Assembly (NCBI RefSeq): GCF_024347075.1
Contig: NZ_AP024901.1
Location: 248,001 to 312,000 of the forward strand
Direction of reading: 5' to 3'
Source of the DNA: Vibrio rarus
GTDB taxonomy: Bacteria; Pseudomonadota; Gammaproteobacteria; Enterobacterales; Vibrionaceae
DNA: 64,000 bases
The stretch's first letter is position 1, and each line of letters opens with the position of its first letter. Made by a program: the position numbers and the translations under genes. The notes beneath the pieces were generated by a model. That model saw nothing but the letters and a program-made list of their open reading frames with translations. It was not told the DNA's origin and did no database searches. Below, piece by piece: positions 1 to 9,610 of this stretch.

Positions 1-24
1 TGGTTTATTTCCTTAGGGGGAAAC

Positions 25-861
25 GTGAAACTAAGAATTTTCATATTGGTGTTGTTGTTGGGGATCGTTGGTTACCTGTTAGTTGGCAATCAATTTCATT
101 CTCAATCTACACCATCTAGTCAGGCCAATTCACCGGAACCTGTTCAAGTAGAAAAAACGTTTAAAGTTTGGATGACCACTCAAGCGGTGCATCGTGGTGA
201 CGAGATCACTCGTGATCAGCTTAAAATCGTTTCTTTAAAACAGCAACAAGCGTTCGACCATGCCATCGATCATGATGTAGAAATTACCGTGAGTCCGAAG
301 ATGGTCGTTGATAGAGATCTTGATAAAGGTGCCTTTATCTTTCCTGAGATGTTAGTCACGCCAGATCAAGACGAATACGTGAACTTGATTATCCAACCCA
401 ATTTTATTCCTTATCCCATTTCGCTCTCACCGGCAGTATTAATTGGCGGCGGCATTCAAGCGAACAGTTTTGTGGATGTGTTGGCGTATACCGCATCTAA
501 CAACAGCCACATTGCTGATGACGAGGAAGATGTTGAATATCTGGATGAGCGTGATGCTCGTGACGTGTCCATTTCTCCGCTACTCATGCACGTTAAAGTG
601 TTAAAGGTTGCTTACCCGCGTAAATCAACGGATGAAGACAGTGATGAAGTTAAAGGGGACTTAATGACGCAAAAGGCCACTTTAGTCCTTGAATTAACCG
701 AAAAGCAAGTGGCGAAAATGACGGTTGCACGGCACATATCCGATATTGAAGTTCAACATTCCCTTGGTACAGAGCGAAGCCGTGATTTGAGCGCGGATGT
801 GGATGATGTTTTACCTAACCTTAATCAAGTTCGTGAAATGCGAGGAGATACGAGCAAATGA
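25..861 (+). CDS. rcpC: Flp pilus assembly protein RcpC/CpaB
   Basis: This is the CpaB/RcpC component of the Tad (Flp pilus) secretion machine, a periplasmic protein anchored by one N-terminal membrane segment (about residues 3-20). An SAF-like region at about residues 45-110 (TTQAVHRGDEITRDQL) is typical of the family, and an acidic stretch lies near 165-175. The start is a GTG preceded by a strong AGGGGG Shine-Dalgarno. The ORF overlaps the secretin gene by four bases (ATGA), so the two are translationally coupled. It is the first complete gene of the tad operon here; the pilin (flp) and prepilin peptidase (tadV) are presumably just left of the window. The 278-residue length is normal for the family. 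Confidence 0.87.
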   Translation: MKLRIFILVLLLGIVGYLLVGNQFHSQSTPSSQANSPEPVQVEKTFKVWMTTQAVHRGDEITRDQLKIVSLKQQQAFDHAIDHDVEITVSPKMVVDRDLDKGAFIFPEMLVTPDQDEYVNLIIQPNFIPYPISLSPAVLIGGGIQANSFVDVLAYTASNNSHIADDEEDVEYLDERDARDVSISPLLMHVKVLKVAYPRKSTDEDSDEVKGDLMTQKATLVLELTEKQVAKMTVARHISDIEVQHSLGTERSRDLSADVDDVLPNLNQVREMRGDTSK

Positions 862-2204
862 CAATAATAGCTCGCATTATGTTAGCAATGGTTGTGAGTT
901 TAACGTCACTATCTGCATTAGCAACCACCATGAATCTACAAGTTGGTCAGGCACAGTCTTTGTCCTCTCGTCAGGCCATTGGTTCAGTGTTTGTGGTAAA
1001 CCCGAAAGTGGCAGACTACAAGGTGATCGATAACAACAAATTAGTGGTGTATGGCAAGAAGGAAGGAGATACCAGTCTGTTGGTGTTTAACCATGACGGT
1101 CAAACCTTAATTAGCCGTAAAGTGCATATTACTCAAGATCTTTCCTATATCAGTCAGCAAATAAAAATGCGTTACCCGCATAGCCAAGTCACGGTATCTT
1201 CCGTGGGATCATCGATTGTCCTTAGTGGCAACGTATCCAGTGATGCCATTAGTGACGGTATTTACCAGTTGGTAGGCTCTATGGCGCAAGGTGATGGCAA
1301 GGCCACCGCCTCAAGTGATAAACATACTAGCGCGGATAAGACAGCAGTTGATCAACCTAAGCAGGCTATTGGTCATTTTGTTCAAAAGAAACAATATCCT
1401 GGCGTTGTGAACAACATTGAAGTGATTTTAACTCGCCAAGTCAATGTCAAACTGACCATTGCTGAAGTGACTCATGATTTTGCGGAGAAACTTGGCGTAC
1501 AAGTGGGCTCTGGCGGACAAATGGGTGTGTTTGTTGATCATATTGAAAACTTCAGCGCTAGTGATATTACCTCAGTGATTAGTGCGGTTAACTCAGAAGA
1601 TGTTGGACAAATACTGGCCGAACCAAACCTGTCGGTTATTTCCGGTGAAAAAGCCAACTTCATGGTAGGCGGTGAACTGCCTATCGTTTATTCAACAGAC
1701 GACAATATCACGGTCGATTTTAAAAAGTACGGGGTCAATCTTGAACTGCAAGCACTGGTTGAGCGTGATGATAAAATCAAGCTACTGCTTCACCCAGAAG
1801 TGAGCTCCATTGATGAGCAACATCGCAATGATAAGTTTGATATTCCGGCCCTAAAAACCCGCAGTGCTGAAACTACCGTTGAGCTAGGTGATGGTCAAAG
1901 CTTTATTCTTGGTGGTCTATTGGACTCTCAAGATGTTGAACGCTTAAAGAAAATCCCATTTGTTTCTGAAATTCCAATCATAGGTGCGCTGTTTAGGCAT
2001 ACCGAATCTGAGCGTAATAAAACCGAACTGATTATCGTCGCAACCGTTAACTTAGTTCACCCTATTGATGGCGCAAAAATCCAGCTACCTACCATGCGCA
2101 AAACTCATACGTTAGAGCGTTGGTTAGGGGTTCGCAGTTCGCAAAAATCGGCCGGAGAGCAGTGGGGACGTGAAATTTTAGCAGCGGGAGGGTTTAAGAA
2201 ATGA
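858..2204 (+). CDS. rcpA: Tad secretin RcpA/CpaC
   Basis: This is the outer-membrane secretin through which the Flp pilus exits. A cleavable signal peptide (about residues 1-22) is followed by the pilus-secretin N-terminal domain (about 25-90), a BON-like segment, and the secretin core (about 225-400). Recognisable core motifs are ILAEPNLSVISGEKANFMVG and the closing VELGDGQSFILGGLL. The start overlaps the end of rcpC and the stop overlaps the start of rcpB, as expected for a coupled operon. Residues 145-175 form a low-complexity Ser/Thr/Lys linker. The 448-residue length is within the usual CpaC range. Confidence 0.93.
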   Translation: MTIIARIMLAMVVSLTSLSALATTMNLQVGQAQSLSSRQAIGSVFVVNPKVADYKVIDNNKLVVYGKKEGDTSLLVFNHDGQTLISRKVHITQDLSYISQQIKMRYPHSQVTVSSVGSSIVLSGNVSSDAISDGIYQLVGSMAQGDGKATASSDKHTSADKTAVDQPKQAIGHFVQKKQYPGVVNNIEVILTRQVNVKLTIAEVTHDFAEKLGVQVGSGGQMGVFVDHIENFSASDITSVISAVNSEDVGQILAEPNLSVISGEKANFMVGGELPIVYSTDDNITVDFKKYGVNLELQALVERDDKIKLLLHPEVSSIDEQHRNDKFDIPALKTRSAETTVELGDGQSFILGGLLDSQDVERLKKIPFVSEIPIIGALFRHTESERNKTELIIVATVNLVHPIDGAKIQLPTMRKTHTLERWLGVRSSQKSAGEQWGREILAAGGFKK

Positions 2205-2737
2205 TCTCTTTAAAAATCAGTCAAGTGCTTAGCCTTTTCACTCTATTTATGCTGATGAATATGACCGGCTGTAGTGAATATATCCACGAACGCAACGCTG
2301 CCACCATTGATGTGGTTCCTATCAATTATCATTTGCAATTAAAAGTGCACTCACCGGGTTTGAAAAAGTCGGTGGATAAAGTGGTGGCGTATGTTAACTC
2401 TCATCGTAATGAGTTAGTCGATCATAAAATTGAGCTGACTTGGTATAGCAAGACGGCGTATAAGGTGGTTACTCAAGTAAAAAGTTATTTAATTTCACAA
2501 GGGTTTCGCTCTGATAGTGTGTTATTGACTAAAGGCAATGTTAAACGTGATAAGCCCTATTTTGATTTAGAACTGTTTGCGCAGCGATATCAGGCGGTTT
2601 CTAGTATTTGTCATTATGAACAAATAGAAGAATACGGCCGTTACCCTAATGGATGTGTGGTTGAAGGCAATCGCTGGCAGATGATGAATCATCCAGAGCG
2701 CGTATTAGGTTCATCAACGTCACCTGAGCAAGAATAG
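2201..2737 (+). CDS. rcpB: Tad pilus lipoprotein RcpB (CpaD-like)
   Basis: This is a small lipoprotein of the Tad machine. The signal sequence ends in a lipobox (MTGC, Cys24). The C-terminal part carries a pattern typical of CpaD/RcpB proteins, a pair of cysteines around YPNGCVVEGNRWQMMNHPERV, which resembles the family's GC-x-N-x-NP region. The family sits in or at the outer membrane and is thought to assist or gate the secretin. It is encoded between the secretin and tadZ. Sequence conservation in this family is low, so the call leans on gene order, the lipobox and that C-terminal pattern. Confidence 0.75.
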   Translation: MISLKISQVLSLFTLFMLMNMTGCSEYIHERNAATIDVVPINYHLQLKVHSPGLKKSVDKVVAYVNSHRNELVDHKIELTWYSKTAYKVVTQVKSYLISQGFRSDSVLLTKGNVKRDKPYFDLELFAQRYQAVSSICHYEQIEEYGRYPNGCVVEGNRWQMMNHPERVLGSSTSPEQE

Positions 2738-2746
2738 GGGAGCCTC

Positions 2747-3973
2747 ATGTTCGATTTTATGGATCTTGTCTCTAGTAAAGATGGAAGAGACGAAGAATTA
2801 AATAATCTCTCTAGCGCGATGTTCTATCGTGATGAAGAGTGCATGCACAGTATCAAGGAAGCGTTTGAATTTGAGGGTTGGAAAGCGCCTGAATTCTTTG
2901 TACTGAAGACTCAAAAGCTTGCCGATTATATCCGTGAGCAAACGCCAGAAGTTGTGATCCTTGATTTTACCGATAGTATCGACCTTATTGGGGATGTGGA
3001 AGAGATCCAGCTGTTATTGCCCAATACGGTTTCAGTCATCATTATGGGTGCTCAAGATTCGATATTGTTGAAGCGAGAAGTGCAGAGTAAAGGTTTTTAC
3101 TACTTACTTTGGCCTTCACAAAAGCGTGACGTGATTGAACTTGTCGGACTGGTTCGCAGTGAAAGCTTTTCAAGTGAAGGGCTTAGCCAAGCGCGTAAAG
3201 CGAAGAAAATTTCTATTGTAGGTTGTAAAGGCGGTTGTGGCAGTACTTTGATTGCCTCTGAGGTGGCTTATCAATTGAGTCATGAGAAAAAGTCTTCGTG
3301 TTTATTAGTCGATAACCACTATTTGACCAGTAATCTTGACATCATGTTAGCGTTAAAGAACTTTCAGCGACGTCCGTTAACTGAATCAAACATGCTATCC
3401 AATCTTGATGTTTCATCAGCAAAAAACCTTACACAAGAAGTCACGCCGTTACTTTCTGTTTTGGCGTTACAACAAGACGAGCGCCGTAATAGCACGGAGT
3501 TAAGACAGTACTCCGACGCCATTGCCGATGTATTGTCCGCAGAAGCGAACTTTATTATTGAAGAATTTTCTTGTGATAATCAGCTCTATGCCAGTCAGTT
3601 TTTGGCCGATAGCGATATTGTGGTGTTGGTATTTGATTCTACTGTTTCGGCTTTACGAAACGCAGCCATCATAAAGAGTGGCATTGAACAGATGGTGACC
3701 AAACACAATACACGATTTTTACTAGTGATGAATCACACTATGCCGGCTAAATTTGCCACCGTGACTAAGGTGGAGGTGGAGAAACTATTAGATACCCAGC
3801 TTAATATTGAATTGCCTTTTGATAAACATATCCGAGCGATCAAGTTAGAAGGAAAGTCCGTGTCGAGAGGAAAAACGCGATTGGCCAAAGGATTAAAGCA
3901 ACTGACGTCTTTGATCTTAGGTCAAGTGGTCATCAAAAAACGTGGCATAAAAATATTTAGCAGGACTAAGTAA
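2747..3973 (+). CDS. tadZ: Pilus localisation ATPase-like protein TadZ/CpaE
   Basis: TadZ is a cytoplasmic ParA/MinD-superfamily protein that positions the Tad machine in the cell. Residues 1-140 form an atypical receiver-like domain, and residues 153-390 the ATPase-like fold. The P-loop reads KGGCGST (about residues 161-167): the lysine of the canonical KGGxGKT is replaced by serine, while the 'deviant' first lysine is kept. Degenerate P-loops are known in this family, so the protein may act by nucleotide binding or dimerisation rather than hydrolysis. A Shine-Dalgarno (GGGGAG) precedes the ATG and tadA follows after one base. Confidence 0.88.
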   Translation: MFDFMDLVSSKDGRDEELNNLSSAMFYRDEECMHSIKEAFEFEGWKAPEFFVLKTQKLADYIREQTPEVVILDFTDSIDLIGDVEEIQLLLPNTVSVIIMGAQDSILLKREVQSKGFYYLLWPSQKRDVIELVGLVRSESFSSEGLSQARKAKKISIVGCKGGCGSTLIASEVAYQLSHEKKSSCLLVDNHYLTSNLDIMLALKNFQRRPLTESNMLSNLDVSSAKNLTQEVTPLLSVLALQQDERRNSTELRQYSDAIADVLSAEANFIIEEFSCDNQLYASQFLADSDIVVLVFDSTVSALRNAAIIKSGIEQMVTKHNTRFLLVMNHTMPAKFATVTKVEVEKLLDTQLNIELPFDKHIRAIKLEGKSVSRGKTRLAKGLKQLTSLILGQVVIKKRGIKIFSRTK

Positions 3974-3974
3974 C

Positions 3975-5264
3975 ATGAACGCAAGTGAAGCCTATCTGTA
4001 TATACGCAATAAGATCTTTACTGTTTTAGACGCCGAGGCGGTAAACAATTTATCTAAAGATTTGTTACGTCAGCAACTTGCCAGTGCGATTGATTCTATT
4101 ATTCAGCAAGAGCGTTTATCGGTACCCAACGTCATTAGACAAGAGTATGCACAAAATTTAACTAATGAGTTAGTTGGGTTAGGACCGCTACAAAGCCTAA
4201 TGGATGATGATTCTATTGCCGATATCATGATCAATGGGCCGAAGAATATTTTTGTCGAACGTAACGGTATTGTTGAAAAAGTGCCAGTCACTTTTATTGA
4301 TGAAGAGCAACTGCAAACGGTAGCAAAACGCATTGCAACCGAAGTTGGACGCCGTGTGGATAGCACTTCACCGACCTGTGATGCTCGTCTAATGGATGGC
4401 AGTCGAGTTAATATTGTGCTTCCACCAATAGCAATTGATGGCACTTCAATTTCCATACGTAAATTTCAAAAAAGCCGTATAGATTTTAAAAAATTGTGTG
4501 AGTTTGGAGCTATGAGCCCTGAAATTGCGCAGGTATTAATGATTGCCGCTCGCTGCCGTTTAAACATTATTATTTCTGGTGGTACCGGTTCTGGTAAAAC
4601 GACCATGCTCAATGCTTTGTCGCAGTTTGTTTCTGAAAGAGAACGCATTGTAACGATTGAAGATGCGGCGGAACTGCAATTGCAACAACCTCATGTTGTG
4701 CGGTTAGAAACTCGCGCAGCCAGTGTCGAAAATACGGGCATGATTACTCAGCGTGATTTGGTCGTAAACTCACTTCGTATGCGCCCGGATAGAATCATTA
4801 TGGGTGAGTGTCGAGGCGGTGAAGCCTTTGAAATGTTGCAAGCCATGAATACAGGTCACGATGGTTCAATGTCCACTTTGCATGCCAATACACCAAGAGA
4901 TGCGGTATCTCGTATTGAGTCAATGGTCATGATGGCAACCAACAGCTTACCTTTAGAAGCGATTCGTCGCACCATCGTTAGCGCGGTAGATGTTATTGTC
5001 CAAGTTAGCCGTTTACATGATGGTACTCGTAAGGTCATGAGTATCTGCGAGGTGGTGGGTCTTGAAGGTCAAAGTGTTGTATTAGAAGAAATTTTCAAAT
5101 TTCAGCCGGCACAAGGTCACTCTTCAGAAGGCAAAGTGCAGGGGAATTTTGTCACAGCCGGTCTTATGCAGCGTTCCGTGTTAATGGAAAAAGCCCGCTT
5201 CTTCGGCCTAGAAGACAAACTCTCTGCAGCCTTTGGTTCACTTGACTTGCAAGTTAATGTGTAA
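3975..5264 (+). CDS. tadA: Tad secretion ATPase TadA/CpaF
   Basis: This is the hexameric AAA+ secretion ATPase that powers Flp pilin assembly at the inner membrane. The Walker A motif SGGTGSGKTT is at residues 201-210. It is followed by the Asp/Glu-rich Walker B region (VTIEDAAELQLQ), the family arginines, and the conserved MGECRGGEAFEMLQAMNTGH and GSMSTLHANTPRDA blocks. The N-terminal domain (about 1-150) has the typical LGPLQSLMDDDSIADIMING motif. The 429-residue length is normal and all catalytic motifs are intact, so this tad locus appears functional in its motor. Confidence 0.96.
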   Translation: MNASEAYLYIRNKIFTVLDAEAVNNLSKDLLRQQLASAIDSIIQQERLSVPNVIRQEYAQNLTNELVGLGPLQSLMDDDSIADIMINGPKNIFVERNGIVEKVPVTFIDEEQLQTVAKRIATEVGRRVDSTSPTCDARLMDGSRVNIVLPPIAIDGTSISIRKFQKSRIDFKKLCEFGAMSPEIAQVLMIAARCRLNIIISGGTGSGKTTMLNALSQFVSERERIVTIEDAAELQLQQPHVVRLETRAASVENTGMITQRDLVVNSLRMRPDRIIMGECRGGEAFEMLQAMNTGHDGSMSTLHANTPRDAVSRIESMVMMATNSLPLEAIRRTIVSAVDVIVQVSRLHDGTRKVMSICEVVGLEGQSVVLEEIFKFQPAQGHSSEGKVQGNFVTAGLMQRSVLMEKARFFGLEDKLSAAFGSLDLQVNV

Positions 5265-5275
5265 GAGAGATCACG

Positions 5276-6211
5276 GTGTTAATTAAATTACTTATTTGCA
5301 TACTATTAGCTTGCTGTGCATTTTTACTTTATCGAATAGTAAACCCAAAGCGTCATCATGACTATATAGATGAAGCCGCGAAGTTTAATCAAACTGTGTA
5401 TCTTAATTCGATGATGGATGATCACCAAGCAGTGGATCTATTATCACTTTCAGATCAAACGATTAAGCAGAACATTGAGCAGAAGTTTCGCAACATTAAG
5501 CAACAACTAGGATCGAAGTCAGAGCTAAAAATCATCCTATTTGCATTGCTGGTTGCGTTTGCTTGCTACGAAATAAACAGTGCAATATTGAAAGCAAACT
5601 TAGTCATTATCATAATTATAGGCGAGATCATTGCCAGTTATGTCATGCTTGGCTGGCTTAAAAAGCGTGAAATGAACGCATTTGAAGACTCTTTTCCTAT
5701 TGCTCTTAATATTATGACCAGTGCAGTTTCTGCGGGTGAAAGTGTTATGCACGCAGTTATTCATGTTGGAAAGAACCTTGAAGGACCGGTAGGCAAAGAG
5801 TTTCGTTTAATGGGAAACCGTCTGCAAATGGGTGAAGCCCCCGATGAGGTGTTTCGTAAGTCCTGTCGACGTTTTCCTTACAAAGCTTTCTACTTTTTTG
5901 TTATCACGTTACGGGCCAATATGCGCCGTGGTGGACAATTGAAAGATGTCATGTCTAAATTAAATCGAATCATGTTTAATGCTAGAGCGATTGACAAAAA
6001 GAAAATGGCGATGACTTCAGAGGCTAGAGCATCCGCTAAGATCGTAGCGGCAATTCCCTGTATTTTCATGGTGATTATGAAAGTATTTAGCCCTGATAAT
6101 TTTGATTATGTTATGACCGATCCCACGGGGCGTTATATTCTATATTATTTATTAGTGAGTGAATTTATTGGCATATCGATCATTGTCTGGCTTATGAAGG
6201 GGGTTAAGTAA
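5276..6211 (+). CDS. tadB: Tad inner-membrane platform protein TadB
   Basis: TadB is one of two T2SSF-family inner-membrane platform proteins on which the TadA ATPase acts. Hydrophobic segments lie at about residues 2-20, 85-125 and at the C terminus (about 255-308), with the cytoplasmic T2SSF domain between (about 145-250; FEDSFPIALNIMTSAVSAGE). It starts at GTG after AGAGATCACG, and its TAA stop overlaps the ATG of tadC by one base. Base composition here is visibly more AT-rich than in tadA, which continues through tadC and tadD. Confidence 0.9.
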   Translation: MLIKLLICILLACCAFLLYRIVNPKRHHDYIDEAAKFNQTVYLNSMMDDHQAVDLLSLSDQTIKQNIEQKFRNIKQQLGSKSELKIILFALLVAFACYEINSAILKANLVIIIIIGEIIASYVMLGWLKKREMNAFEDSFPIALNIMTSAVSAGESVMHAVIHVGKNLEGPVGKEFRLMGNRLQMGEAPDEVFRKSCRRFPYKAFYFFVITLRANMRRGGQLKDVMSKLNRIMFNARAIDKKKMAMTSEARASAKIVAAIPCIFMVIMKVFSPDNFDYVMTDPTGRYILYYLLVSEFIGISIIVWLMKGVK

Positions 6212-7104
6212 TGCCCTCTATACCTATTATTTATAATCGTCAGTTTTGGATTGTTATCATTATACTTGCAGTCGTATTTTTAATTGGCGATTTACTCTAT
6301 TTATCAATAAAGAGAAAGAAAGTACTTGAACAGGTTAATTTAAGAAAAGCCAATTCTAATCAAGAGAATCAACAGTGGTTAGAATCCTTATCTGGAGTAC
6401 TAAATAAAGTATTTTCAGGTGATGAAAATGAGATTTCGGCTAAATTTATTGCGGCAGGTTTTTATAATGGCGCAAAATTCGCAAGTTATTTTATGCCTAT
6501 AAAATACGGTTTCCTTATTTTAGGTAGTTTCATTATTTACCTATTAGGTACAGAAGGGGATTGGTCAAGTACCTCCTATATTGTATACGGTAGTCTCTGG
6601 TTAGTGTTTACCTTAATCTTTCCCGATTCTTTTTTAGCCAGTAGAGCAAAAAATCTTAAGCATAAGATTTCATCAAATTTACCTTATCTATTAGATTTGA
6701 TGGCAGTTTGTGTACAAACCGGCATGACGATTGAAGCTGCAATGCAATACCTATCTCAAGAGATGAAAGGGTTTGATAATGACATCAGTTATTTATTGGA
6801 TAAAACCAATGATAGGGCACGTATTGTTGGGATGGAACAATCTCTTGATGAGTTGGCCATTCGTGTGCCGAGCAATGAAATTCAAAGCTTTGTGATGACA
6901 TTAAAGCAAAGCATGCACCATGGTACATCTATCTACCAAGTGCTTTCTACGCTCTCTTCGGACATGCGAGAAGTGCAAATACTTGAGCTTGAAGAAAAGG
7001 TAGGCAAATTGTCTTCTAAAATGTCAATTCCGTTAATTCTATTTATTATGGTGCCTATTGTGATTTTGATAGCGGCTCCAGGTGTTATGAGGATGCTATT
7101 GTAA
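6211..7104 (+). CDS. tadC: Tad inner-membrane platform protein TadC
   Basis: TadC is the second T2SSF-domain platform protein. There is an N-terminal membrane segment (about residues 10-30), two central ones (about 95-140), the T2SSF domain (about 160-270; LPYLLDLMAVCVQTGMTIEAA), and a C-terminal membrane segment ending PGVMRMLL. TadB and TadC are thought to work as a pair that transmits TadA motion to the pilus base. The gene overlaps both neighbours by one base (TAATG). Confidence 0.9.
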   Translation: MPSIPIIYNRQFWIVIIILAVVFLIGDLLYLSIKRKKVLEQVNLRKANSNQENQQWLESLSGVLNKVFSGDENEISAKFIAAGFYNGAKFASYFMPIKYGFLILGSFIIYLLGTEGDWSSTSYIVYGSLWLVFTLIFPDSFLASRAKNLKHKISSNLPYLLDLMAVCVQTGMTIEAAMQYLSQEMKGFDNDISYLLDKTNDRARIVGMEQSLDELAIRVPSNEIQSFVMTLKQSMHHGTSIYQVLSTLSSDMREVQILELEEKVGKLSSKMSIPLILFIMVPIVILIAAPGVMRMLL

Positions 7105-7892
7105 TGGTGATTATTCGAAGTTTAGCGATATTGATTTGCGTCTTGTTAGTAGGTTGTGCATCACAACCTACTAACGAGCAAAAAGCATTTGCTACCAGTG
7201 AAAAGATTTATATGGTCAGCCATAACTATAAAAAGTTGATAGATTTATACAAAAATGAACTTAAAAAAGATCCCAATAACACCCAGTTGCAAACTAAGTT
7301 AGTTCAAACTTATCTTAATTTTAACGATATTAATTCTGCTAGATATTATCTGAATGAGTTGATTAAAAAACAATCAAAACCTAATCCAAACATTTATTAT
7401 CTTGATGGCCTCGTTTACTACCAAGCATCTGATTTTATTTCGGCCAAAGAGTCTTTAGAAAAAGCACTGGAAATAAATAAATACCAAGGAGAGTCTTCTC
7501 ACCTTACGGAAGATATTTCCGGTGATATCTATAATTTAAAAGGGATTGTAGAGGCTTCGCAAGGAGACTTAAAATCGGCTAAGGCTGATTTTATTCAAGC
7601 TAAACATTATATGTATGATGATGTAAAAATAGCGAATAACTTAGCCGTTATTGACATGCTCAATGATGATTACCAGTCTGCATATGACCGTTTAATGCTG
7701 TTTTATCTTGATAGTGATGCAGACGATCAACTTAAAGCTAATCTTGCGATTTCTATGGCTAAATTAAATAAATACGAAGAGTTGAAGCAATTATTTAGCA
7801 AAAAGTATGATGAACAAAAAATATTTGAGCTTTATCAGTATTTGCAACAACTGCAAAGCAATAGCATCAATGATTTTAAAGTGTCGAAGTGA
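7104..7892 (+). CDS. tadD: Tad TPR lipoprotein TadD
   Basis: TadD is a lipoprotein with tetratricopeptide repeats that supports secretin assembly or stability. The signal peptide ends in LLVGC (Cys18). TPR-like helices run from about residue 60 to 235, with typical patterns such as YYLDGLVYYQASDFISAKES and YNLKGIVEASQGDLKSAKAD. The coding DNA is AT-rich and Lys/Asn-rich. The gene sits between the platform proteins and the minor pseudopilins, as in other tad loci. Confidence 0.86.
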   Translation: MVIIRSLAILICVLLVGCASQPTNEQKAFATSEKIYMVSHNYKKLIDLYKNELKKDPNNTQLQTKLVQTYLNFNDINSARYYLNELIKKQSKPNPNIYYLDGLVYYQASDFISAKESLEKALEINKYQGESSHLTEDISGDIYNLKGIVEASQGDLKSAKADFIQAKHYMYDDVKIANNLAVIDMLNDDYQSAYDRLMLFYLDSDADDQLKANLAISMAKLNKYEELKQLFSKKYDEQKIFELYQYLQQLQSNSINDFKVSK

Positions 7893-8428
7893 TGTTTAGC
7901 AATATGAGAAAGCAAAAGGGAATCGCGACAATAGAATTTGCTATGGGTTTTGTCTTCTTTTGGCTAATGGTAGTGCTTTGGATTGAACTGAGTTACGTCA
8001 ACTATGTATCGTCATTAGGTGATTTGGCCATATCTGAAGCTACCCAAGCGGCTAAAAAACTCAAACACACTCATAGTGGCAATCAGGCTCAGTACAGTGC
8101 CATGTATCAAAAGGCATTTTTAACGGCAATTAAACGTAGTGATAGCTTATGGAGCAACTTTATTGAGCCAAACGACTTTATGGCGTCGATTACGTTTATT
8201 CATGACTATAAAAAATTGGCGCAAGCACCAGATTGTGGTTTTGATCCTGCGCATCCTCACCAGTTTTTCAGACAATGTGGTGATAGCCAAAATAACAGTC
8301 CTATTGCGATTTACCACATTGAGTACAAAGGGAGCACAATTTTTGATGTGTTCAATCCTGGGGCGCAACTGTTTAGTCGCGAAATGTTGGTAATTCAAGA
8401 GAATGAACGTGATCAATTTAACTACTAA
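7892..8428 (+). CDS. tadE: Pseudopilin TadE
   Basis: TadE is a minor pseudopilin of the Tad system, processed by TadV. It starts with a short positively charged leader (MFSNMRKQKG) followed by IATIEFAM, which carries the Glu at +5 that marks this class, and then a hydrophobic helix (about residues 12-35). I chose the ATG that overlaps the tadD stop (TGATG); an in-frame GTG lies one codon upstream. The 3' end overlaps tadF. Confidence 0.86.
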   Translation: MFSNMRKQKGIATIEFAMGFVFFWLMVVLWIELSYVNYVSSLGDLAISEATQAAKKLKHTHSGNQAQYSAMYQKAFLTAIKRSDSLWSNFIEPNDFMASITFIHDYKKLAQAPDCGFDPAHPHQFFRQCGDSQNNSPIAIYHIEYKGSTIFDVFNPGAQLFSREMLVIQENERDQFNY

Positions 8429-8972
8429 AAATCGTGCACAAGCAGGGAACTTTACGGTTGAGTTTGCCATTGTAGGCGTTGTGTTCGCTCTTCTTTTGGT
8501 GTTTACCTCTGATTTGGTGGTTAAGCTTGCTACACATGGCAAGTTAGATCGTATGTCATTTTCAGCTGTCAGCATTTTAAAAGAACGAACTCAATTTAGT
8601 TCGCAACATGACATCGTGCCATTAACACCTATTGAAGTAGACAATGTTTATCGTATTGTTGAACGTTCATTAGCCAGAACAGTCGGCAATTTTGATGAGA
8701 ATAAACTGGGGTTTGTTGTGGAAGAACAACGATTTAATTCAAACGGACAAGCATTACCATTGTCGACAATACACGCGTCTATGCATTCGGCAGGATGCAC
8801 TTTAAAACAGTCATTACATAGCATGCAAAATCTATCCCTTAAAAGTTCATGGGGGAGACGCTTTACTCTTTATCGAGTCACTGTGTGTTATCAAACTGAG
8901 AATTGGTTTGGCGATTTGGTCGGTAAAACTTTTAATTCTGTTTCTTCTAGCTCTGTCATTATGGGACGTTAA
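8403..8972 (+). CDS. tadF: Pseudopilin TadF
   Basis: TadF is the second minor pseudopilin. A short basic N terminus is followed by AGNFTVEFAIVGVVFALLLVF, the G-x4-E prepilin-like motif plus a hydrophobic helix. The C-terminal two thirds is predicted to be periplasmic and contains two cysteines. The start lies inside the end of tadE, in a different frame, giving a 26-base overlap and coupling the two pseudopilins. The 189-residue length is usual for Vibrio TadF. Confidence 0.85.
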   Translation: MNVINLTTKNRAQAGNFTVEFAIVGVVFALLLVFTSDLVVKLATHGKLDRMSFSAVSILKERTQFSSQHDIVPLTPIEVDNVYRIVERSLARTVGNFDENKLGFVVEEQRFNSNGQALPLSTIHASMHSAGCTLKQSLHSMQNLSLKSSWGRRFTLYRVTVCYQTENWFGDLVGKTFNSVSSSSVIMGR

Positions 8973-8974
8973 TC

Positions 8975-9610
8975 ATGCATTCAAATACATTTATTCGTTT
9001 TACTTTTTTATTGAGTACTTGCTTGATGGCCAATACAGCAATGGCAGCCCATCAAGCCGAGTATTATTGTGGTCAAGGTGACTTAGAATTTAAGGAGACA
9101 ATCTCAGTGGGGAAAGCGACTGAGGTTCGAGTCTCTCAGGGGGCTTTCATGCAGATTGAGTCACCGAATCAAGATTCATCAGCATTGGATTACCTAGCAG
9201 ATTCTCTTGATCGCTCAGGCTTGAGCCAGCAGTGTATTGAGTACCTTGAGGCACATTCAAAGACTGAAAAAAGTAACACACCTGAGTTACTATCCCGTGT
9301 GTATTTTTCATGGGATAAAAGTGAACTGACGGATAAATCTCGTTATATATTGTCTCAAGTATTAAAAAAAGTCGCTAACCGAGATAAAAACTTACTATTA
9401 AAAGGTTATACCGATAACACGGGCAGTAAGCAGTATAACTACGAGTTGGGTTTGCGTCGTTCACAGTCCGTATTAGCGTATTTGTCTGAGCATGGTTTAG
9501 CGAAAAACAAAATGCAGGCGAGTTCTAAAGGCGAAGCTGATCCTGTTGCAAGTAATGCTGTTGCTAGTGGCAGAGAGAAAAATCGCCGAGTAGAGATTGA
9601 TGTACAGTAG
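8975..9610 (+). CDS. OmpA-family protein of the tad locus
   Basis: A signal peptide (about residues 1-25) is followed by a short unique domain with a cysteine pair and then an OmpA-like peptidoglycan-binding domain (about 105-211). Its motifs are RVYFSWDKSELTDKSRYIL, LLKGYTDNTGS and the terminal GREKNRRVEID. Vibrio tad loci often place such a gene between tadF and tadG. The likely role is to tether the secretion machine to the cell wall, which is inferred from the domain. The end overlaps the tadG start. Confidence 0.85.
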   Translation: MHSNTFIRFTFLLSTCLMANTAMAAHQAEYYCGQGDLEFKETISVGKATEVRVSQGAFMQIESPNQDSSALDYLADSLDRSGLSQQCIEYLEAHSKTEKSNTPELLSRVYFSWDKSELTDKSRYILSQVLKKVANRDKNLLLKGYTDNTGSKQYNYELGLRRSQSVLAYLSEHGLAKNKMQASSKGEADPVASNAVASGREKNRRVEIDVQ